This document shows positions 58,094 to 64,000 of a DNA stretch of 64,000 nt, piece after piece. Below the pieces are notes generated by a model that was not told where the DNA came from, ran no database searches, and saw only the letters and a list, made by a program, of their open reading frames with translations. The stretch is from Anthostomella pinea (taxonomy: Eukaryota > Ascomycota > Sordariomycetes > Xylariales > Xylariaceae), in NCBI GenBank assembly GCA_963556695.1, contig CAUWAG010000013.1:1798001-1862000 (forward strand). Direction: 5' to 3'. How positions within the stretch are numbered: position 1 is the first letter of the stretch; each line of letters opens with the position of its first letter. The translations under genes and the position numbers were made by a program.

Positions 58094-60349
58094 ATGGCTC
58101 ACGACAGTGCCCAAGAAGACGACGTAACCAGGGTCAAGCGCAGACCATGGTGGCACCTCTGGGTGGATTACCATCGCGAGGTCAAGCATCTGGTCATCGA
58201 CTATGTAGGTCACTTTCAACTTTACCATAAACAAAGAAGAAACCATAGCTGACCAGGGATCAGAGCTTTCGAGAGCGTGAACGGCAGATATCCAAGATCG
58301 TAGACGATGGAGGTTTCAACACCACTGTCTTCTTCGTCGCCGCATCTGGCTTCCTGGCTTCCTCATACAGCCTGTTTTCGATGAACGTGGTCACGCCGTC
58401 TTTGTTCTACTTGTACCCCCCTAACGGCAGACTGAGCCCCGGCCCGGGCTTCGTGATAGATGAGCTGACGCTCATCGGGACTGTGCTGGGCATGGTGGTC
58501 ATGGGCCACCTAGCCGACCGGTCTGGGCGGAAGACGTGGTATGGCGTTGAGTTGCTGATCCTAATCATTGCGACGATGGGAGTCGTGCAATCTTCTGAAG
58601 GGTTCATGGTGCAAGAGTCGGGCGGCACCTACAAGAGCTCCATGGACATCTACTCCTGGATATCCTGGTGGCGGCTGATCCTAGGCTTCGGAATCGGCGC
58701 CGAGGTGAGTATTCATGACGATGATCGATAGAACGTGATGCTAAGACTTCAGCGCAGTATCCCCTCTCGTCCATCATATGCGCAGAGTGGGCATCTACCG
58801 AGTCCAGGGGAACGATGCTCTCGGCCGTGTTCTTGACGCAAGCTATAGGGCGGCTCCTAGCATGCGCAGTCAGCCTCGGCTCGTTGCAAGTAATCAGCAA
58901 ACGCTGGCATGTGCCGCCTGGAAGTGATTCCGACGACATGAAACTGGTGGTCGACAGCGTCTGGAGACTGACGGTCGGGATAGGCATGATCCCGGCCGCC
59001 GTAGCAGTTCTCCTTCGACTTACAATACCGGAAACCCCGAGGTACTACGCAGATATCATGAAGGACCTGCGGATGGCTGTCAAGAACGCCAGTAAGTAGC
59101 TATCGAGTTTCCTCATTCATTAGCCAGGAAGTCTCGATACCCAGAGAACGGGAATCTTTGCCAAGCTGTGTTGATATAGCTTGTACTGACTGGAGACGCT
59201 GCAGTGAAGATCTACGGCCGAAACAAAGACATCAAGGAGAAAAACCGAAGTTACGATACCCCAGTGAGACGGGACAGCGACGAAGAGGACGACTGGTTTG
59301 GTAGTGCCTGGAACTATCTGACGGGACCGCAGAAAGCTTGGAAGAGACTTGCCTCTATATCACTTCTATGGTGCATCATGGATATAGGCTTCTACGGACT
59401 GTCGATGGACAGTCCCAGCGCCCTGTCGACATTGGCTCATGATCCGTCGGACAACTCAACGTCGTACGACTTTGGTTGGCACGCCGGGACGAACGACACC
59501 ATGCACGGCGGAGGAAACCAGACAGAGGGTGATGCTCCCGATAGCTCCTGGAACACCGACTATTGGAACCCCAACAATACAATATACAACATGCTGGAGG
59601 AGAACGCGGTCAGGTCTATCCTTATCACCACCGTCGCGTCCCTAGCTGGCAGCATCACGGCCATAGTAATCATCAATTACTTCCGGAGGAAGTACATCCT
59701 CTTCACGACCTTCCTCATCCTCAGTGTGCTCTTCGCAGTCGCGGGGGCGAACCTGATCGTCACATCAGACAAGAACCAAGCCCATCTGTTGACGACCATA
59801 TTCATCGCGCTCATCCACTTCACCTTCAACGCTGGCCCGAACACTTTGATCTTCGTCCTGGCCGCCGAGATATTCCCCACCGTCTACCGGTGCACCTTTT
59901 ACGGCATGGCGGCTGCGTCCGGCAAAGTCGGGGCGATCGTCATCCGCGCCGTCATCGAGGCGACGGAGAACCACGAGAAGTCGCTCGGCATACGGCTCCT
60001 GGTGTGCATACCGCTGATGCTCATCTCGGCTTGGATATCTCTCTACCTGCCCGACGTGCAGACCGGACCGAGGCTTGTCTATAGAGACGCAGAAGCGGAG
60101 GCGCAACCTCTTCCCGAGTCTCAGCTGGCAGCTGGCACCGCACAGGAAGAGACCCCAACTGGTCATACAACGCAGCCGCTACCGACAGGAGAATCCTTGG
60201 GTGACAGAGACTCGGTAGTATCCACAGATATCTCGTCGGTCAATGACGCGGTCACCCGTACCCAACCAGGACTCTCACCTCCACGGCTTCGTCTTCTGGG
60301 CAGGCTGAAGAATATCCCACTTGAGAGGATCGCCCCAAATCCTTCGTGA
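58094..60349 (+). CDS. Pho84-like inorganic phosphate:H+ symporter (MFS), 676 aa
   Basis: Four exons: 58094-58204, 58264-58704, 58758-59091, 59205-60349, 677 codons in phase. A cytosolic N-terminus is followed by DGGFNTTVFFVAASGFLASSY, the second-helix region VLGMVVMGHLADRSGRKTWYG (MFS motif A, GxLADRxGRK), LGFGIGAEYPLSS and SRGTMLSAVFLTQAIGRL. After a middle loop come DIGFYGLSMDSPS, GPNTLIFVLAAEIFPT and YRCTFYGMAAASGKVGAIV. These are hallmarks of the phosphate symporter family. Odd features: a loop between helices 7 and 8 expanded by about 60 residues with glycosylation sites, and a long Ser/Thr-rich tail. Family certain, substrate probable. Confidence 0.9.
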
Positions 60350-61435
60350 GGGGGCGAGCGAGAGATACGGGCGGGGAGCGCATCAATGGACACCGCCTCG
60401 GAACAAGACCTCCACCCGCGACGCAACTGCCGTACAGCAGTGATATCTATTCCGGGGAGAAGGAAGACGACATGGTTCCGCATATCATAGAGTAGCGGAC
60501 ATAGGTATTGCAATCGTGACGTACATTCCACAGACCATTAATTGTCCACTGTCGGTACCGGTACTGAGCAAAGTATTCCGATGCCCTCATGTGTCCAGCC
60601 TCTGCCGATTTCCTTGCGGTGAACTGTGTGGTTAGGGCCAAATGGGGCGATCACCAGGTCCATCCATAATAAGCTATCCGGGGTTGGGAGACAGGGGGTC
60701 GCATCCGGTCTCACCACGTGGGATTCCATAATTTCATGGATCTTCAGTGGCCGGCCAGTATCGCTCGCTTCCAGACCCTCGGAACGGTAGATGGGCGAAT
60801 GCTATCTAAGTTTCTGAGAAAGTCTATTTGGGTTCCCTCGAATCATCGCTGGGTCGTATTATTTATGTGGGAGAGTCGGGCTTATGATTTCTTCTGCTCG
60901 CGACTGCGTAGCGTTGGTGGGAATGCATGGACTTCTGTCGTACCAATCTATCATCGTCACACAGCCTGCCTAGGTAGTATGACCAACCACTGCTTATTCC
61001 ACTGCAAATTATGATCCCAACTACTTGTCAGACCGATGCGAGCGATGCCTTCCAAGTTCCCAGAGCATATCCTTGTAGAGGTGATCCTGACCCTGGACCA
61101 CATTCTATCGGTCCTGCGCTAATATCCCGATTGCGGTCAGGGTACGGGGGCGGGTCTGGTTTCGACTGGGATGCTTGAACCAAGTGCTGGGATCAGGAAC
61201 CATGCACATTTGCAGACTTGCTGCCACCTCTTTTTTTGCCTTCTCTCGTCTCATCGCTGTCCATCGAGTCTGAAAATGTGTATTCAAGATCTGGTGATTC
61301 CTTTGGAGTAGCAATGGACGCGCAACCCTGACGAGCCGCCTTCGTCTGAGTGGACATGATCAACGGGTCGCTGATATTAATCCAGACCGACAATCGTGCA
61401 CTTTGCAGGCGCTCATACTCCAGAGTCGTCGAGGC
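60350..61435. other. Intergenic between phosphate transporter and receptor genes
   Basis: No gene recognised; small frames lack support. Confidence 0.5.
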
Positions 61436-62734
61436 ATGGAGAGTCACCGCAATCCCACGATATTGGTGAACTCGTCTTCCTGGCCCGTGGCTATTCTGGC
61501 GACGGTCTTCTTGGCCCTTCGCATCTGGTGCAGAGCGTATCTACACAGTGGGCTCTGGTACGATGACTACCTGCTCATCGCTTCTCTCGTGAGTCACGGT
61601 CCAGAGAGTCAGACTCCTCGTGAGCCCTCCCCGCTGACGTAAAGTACCAGGTCGCCTTGCTGCTGACGTGCAGTCTTCAGAGCGCCATGTTTGCGGAAGG
61701 GTTTGGGCAGGACATCCTGGCGACTGGCCTTCCAGCCAGTCTATTCTCTGCCGCATTCAGCATGGCGGCCCTCTCCACGGCTTGGAGCAAGACAGCCTTC
61801 GCCATCACTCTGCTGAGCATAACAAAGCGAAAGGTGGCCAAAGCATTCCTGTGGTTCTCCATCTTGGGCCTCAACGTCATCTGCTATATGTTCGCCGTCG
61901 GCGTCTGGGCCAAGTCGTGCGAGTCGAAAGATAGCAAGGGCTTCGCCAACGCGGTACTCCCTGGTGCATGTTGGAAGGCTGACGTCTTCAGGCAGCTCAT
62001 GTATGTCCAAGCCAGTACGTAGACGCGCTGTCCTCCTTCGACCGTGACTCGGCTGACCGCGATGTCTTCCCGCAGCATACTCTGGCCTGATGGATCTCGC
62101 ACTTGCCTTCTTCCCGTGGATTATCATATGGAAGATCAAGCTTCGGGTCCAAGATAGAATAGGGTTATCTGTGGCGATGAGCCTGGGTGTGGTGTAAGTA
62201 GCCCTCTTATGATTTGGTGATCGAGATGAAACCAGGTCGCTAACGCGATGCATTCTCTAGAGCCTGTGTCGTGGTTGTAGTCCGAATAGTCCTCCTGACA
62301 GAGACGAATGGCGCGTTTGATTATACCTGTGAGTTGCCGGCAGCTGCACCTGCCAAACTCGGCAGAGCTAACGAACAATGTCCTCAACAGACGTGGTGGG
62401 CAAGATCTGTGTCACGAATGTGGCAGAGCCCGCTACGACAATCCTCGCCCAGTCGATCCCCGTGTTCCGAGCGCTGCTTCGGGGTAGCCGGAGCGAACAT
62501 CGCATCAGCACAGGTACGAGCGAGGTCGAGCAGGCCTGGCCCAGAGAGTCTGAAACCCCGTCGGCGAGGGCTACACCGGAAGACCCTTACGGCATCTTCA
62601 ACGACGATGCGGATATCCACCTCCATCTCATCAAACGACCTGATGGGCGCATCGTGCTAGCTTCGGCTCCTGACGAGCCGCCGCCACCTCCGTCACCTGC
62701 TGTCTGCCGGTCGGGGCGCCGCCGACCTCTGTAA
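61436..62734 (+). CDS. PTH11-like / fungal rhodopsin-domain membrane protein, 348 aa
   Basis: Five exons: 61436-61588, 61651-62014, 62076-62193, 62261-62328, 62391-62734; phases agree, 349 codons. Seven hydrophobic segments are spread over the first 270 residues, including WPVAILATVFLALRIWCR, WYDDYLLIASLVALLLT (the conserved DDY/DDW motif), WSKTAFAITLLSI, LGLNVICYMFAVGVW, GLMDLALAFFPWIIIWKI and ACVVVVVRIVLLTE. This is the Pfam fungal rhodopsin domain found in PTH11-type candidate receptors. It has no CFEM domain. The C-terminal 85 residues are polar. Ligand unknown; in plant pathogens such proteins sense surfaces, but that is not implied here. Confidence 0.85.
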
Positions 62735-63502
62735 TGATCGAATACGATGAAGTTGTTATCATGATATACGAATGAGACAATACCAAGAGAGTCGATACGG
62801 CTGGTGTCTACTCCCAGGCACATTGGGACAGAGGTGTTTTGCTTTGCTTGTACAGAAGGCGTTGGGGAATCGGAGACACAGGGTCAAGATGATGAAGGTT
62901 ACGATGGAACTACTGTACATATAAAGACATATATGATCGACACGTGTGAATGGGAAGACATCTGATGAGGCAAATGAACGGGGATGATCTGTATACTTGT
63001 AATGGCTATTAGTACCTAAGTGGACTTGTGTTCAATGTCACGGGGTTTGCCAGTCGAGCAAGTGCGCTGCTATTCTAAGAGAGACCGTCCAGCCGACCCC
63101 TTAGTAACATGGTATACCAGAGATGACAGCTGCCACCACCCGCGCCAGTGACCCTCATCATCCGTCCCATGGATCCTTGCCCACGCCAAAATAGCACACC
63201 GTTTGATTTCAGACGCGTACCTTGCAGCAGCCGACCACCATCATTTGATAGCCCCGTCCTCGAGGCTGAGATCTCTCTCATTTTCACAAGCATCTGTCTG
63301 AGACACCTGCACCACACCGCACTACCAAGCGGGCGTCGCATCGCCCCCTCGTGAGCCGCAACCGCGTCCGTTACACCTGCGCCTGACGACTCCAGCAGCA
63401 GCTGTTCCTCATCTCAACCGTCTCCGCGACCGACTCTCCTCCCATATAAAAACCACACCGCAGCTCGCAGCTCCTCGAGGGAGCCGCCTCTACTCGCCCA
63501 CG
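62735..63502. promoter_or_regulatory. NUC1 upstream region with TATA box
   Basis: No gene. A TATAAAAA element lies at 63445-63452, about 50 bp before ATG 63503. Confidence 0.55.
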
Positions 63503-64000
63503 ATGTCCAAGACAACTCTAGCAATCATCGCAGCGGCCAGCGCAGGAGCCGGAGCCGCCGTTACTGCCACAATGTATTCGCTGCGACCGCAAACCGAGCG
63601 CAAGCTCGAAGCACCCACCATGCCAACCAAGACCATATCTACAACCACCACAACTGTATCCTCCTCCAGTGGCGCGACCGCGCCCGTACCCATTCCCTCA
63701 AAACAGATCTTCACGCCCCCGAACCAACAGCCGGGCCTTTCGACCTCCGCGCCCGCTGCGCCCGGGCTCGCCCCCGTCGACCCGGCCGGGCTCTTCGAGT
63801 ATGGCTTCCCAGGCCCCGTTTCCGACATCGCGACGCGCGCAGCTCTCATCTCGTCCTTCGACCGACGCCTGCGCAACCCGCACTGGGTAGCCGAGCACAT
63901 CACACCAGCATCCCTCGCGCAGCGCGACGGCGACCGCAAGCACAGCGTCTTCGCCGAAGACCCGGCCGTGCCGCCGCAGTTCCGCGCGACGCTCAAGGAC
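63503..64000 (+). CDS. NUC1: Mitochondrial endonuclease G (NUC1), 5' part
   Basis: ATG 63503 opens a frame that is still open at the window end (166 codons seen). A short hydrophobic anchor (TTLAIIAAASAGAGAAVTAT) serves as mitochondrial targeting signal and membrane anchor. A Thr/Pro/Ser-rich linker follows. From about residue 97 the DNA/RNA non-specific endonuclease domain begins: FEYGFPGPVSDIATRAALISSFDRR, NPHWVAEHITPASLAQR and FRATLKD. The catalytic DRGH motif would lie just past the window. The enzyme digests DNA and RNA in mitochondria and, after release, in the nucleus. Confidence 0.93.
   Translation, partial: MSKTTLAIIAAASAGAGAAVTATMYSLRPQTERKLEAPTMPTKTISTTTTTVSSSSGATAPVPIPSKQIFTPPNQQPGLSTSAPAAPGLAPVDPAGLFEYGFPGPVSDIATRAALISSFDRRLRNPHWVAEHITPASLAQRDGDRKHSVFAEDPAVPPQFRATLKD

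Overview
The window reads as nuclear DNA of a filamentous ascomycete (Pezizomycotina). Genes carry short introns (about 50-100 bp) with GTAAGT-like donors, CTGAC/CTAAC-like branch sites and YAG acceptors, coding regions are GC-rich, and the gene families are typical of these fungi: a PTH11-like rhodopsin-domain receptor, LCHN/DUF4484, DUF1264, DUF3712, a fungal LIM protein, a pogo-like DDE transposon. I cannot place the species; a sordariomycete is possible but not proven.

Layout. 0-5 kb: 3' end of a basic, nuclear-looking protein, a LIM-domain gene whose frame is broken by an in-frame UAG inside a zinc-binding CxxC pair, and a small conserved membrane protein. 6-13.6 kb: a decayed cytochrome P450, an AYR1-like short-chain reductase, a secreted aspartic protease and a secreted M14 carboxypeptidase. 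14-20.5 kb: a probably frameshifted small gene, a DUF1264 gene, an LCHN/DENN-type gene and an ABM-domain monooxygenase. 21.5-25.3 kb: a DHA2-type MFS efflux gene split by a 1,934-bp DDE transposon with 90-bp inverted repeats and a TA target duplication. 26-28.7 kb: an M13 (neprilysin) peptidase.

30-43 kb is mostly housekeeping: Sec63 (ER translocon), a Ste14-type isoprenylcysteine methyltransferase, an unknown gene, a hexapeptide sugar O-acetyltransferase, a tetraspan membrane protein with a 14-nt first exon, Pex8 with a C-terminal SRL peroxisomal signal, and a ZIP zinc transporter. 45-57 kb is accessory and surface-oriented: a reading frame with two internal UGA codons, a small membrane protein, a 1,287-residue secreted protein built almost entirely of a 19-residue leucine-rich repeat, a DUF3712 membrane-anchored protein and an unknown six-exon gene. 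58-64 kb: a Pho84-like phosphate/H+ symporter, a PTH11-like receptor, and the 5' half of the mitochondrial nuclease NUC1.

The genes are not one pathway. Three secreted or ectocellular peptidases (A1, M14, M13) lie within 20 kb and could together degrade external protein. Several genes are damaged (LIM, P450, MFS, the 14.5-kb and 45-kb frames); some of the nonsense codons are C-to-T or G-to-A changes. The two observations I consider most worth pursuing are the UAG in the LIM gene (nonsense mutation versus A-to-I mRNA editing) and the 19-residue repeat protein. All exon joins were checked by hand for reading phase but have no transcript support.
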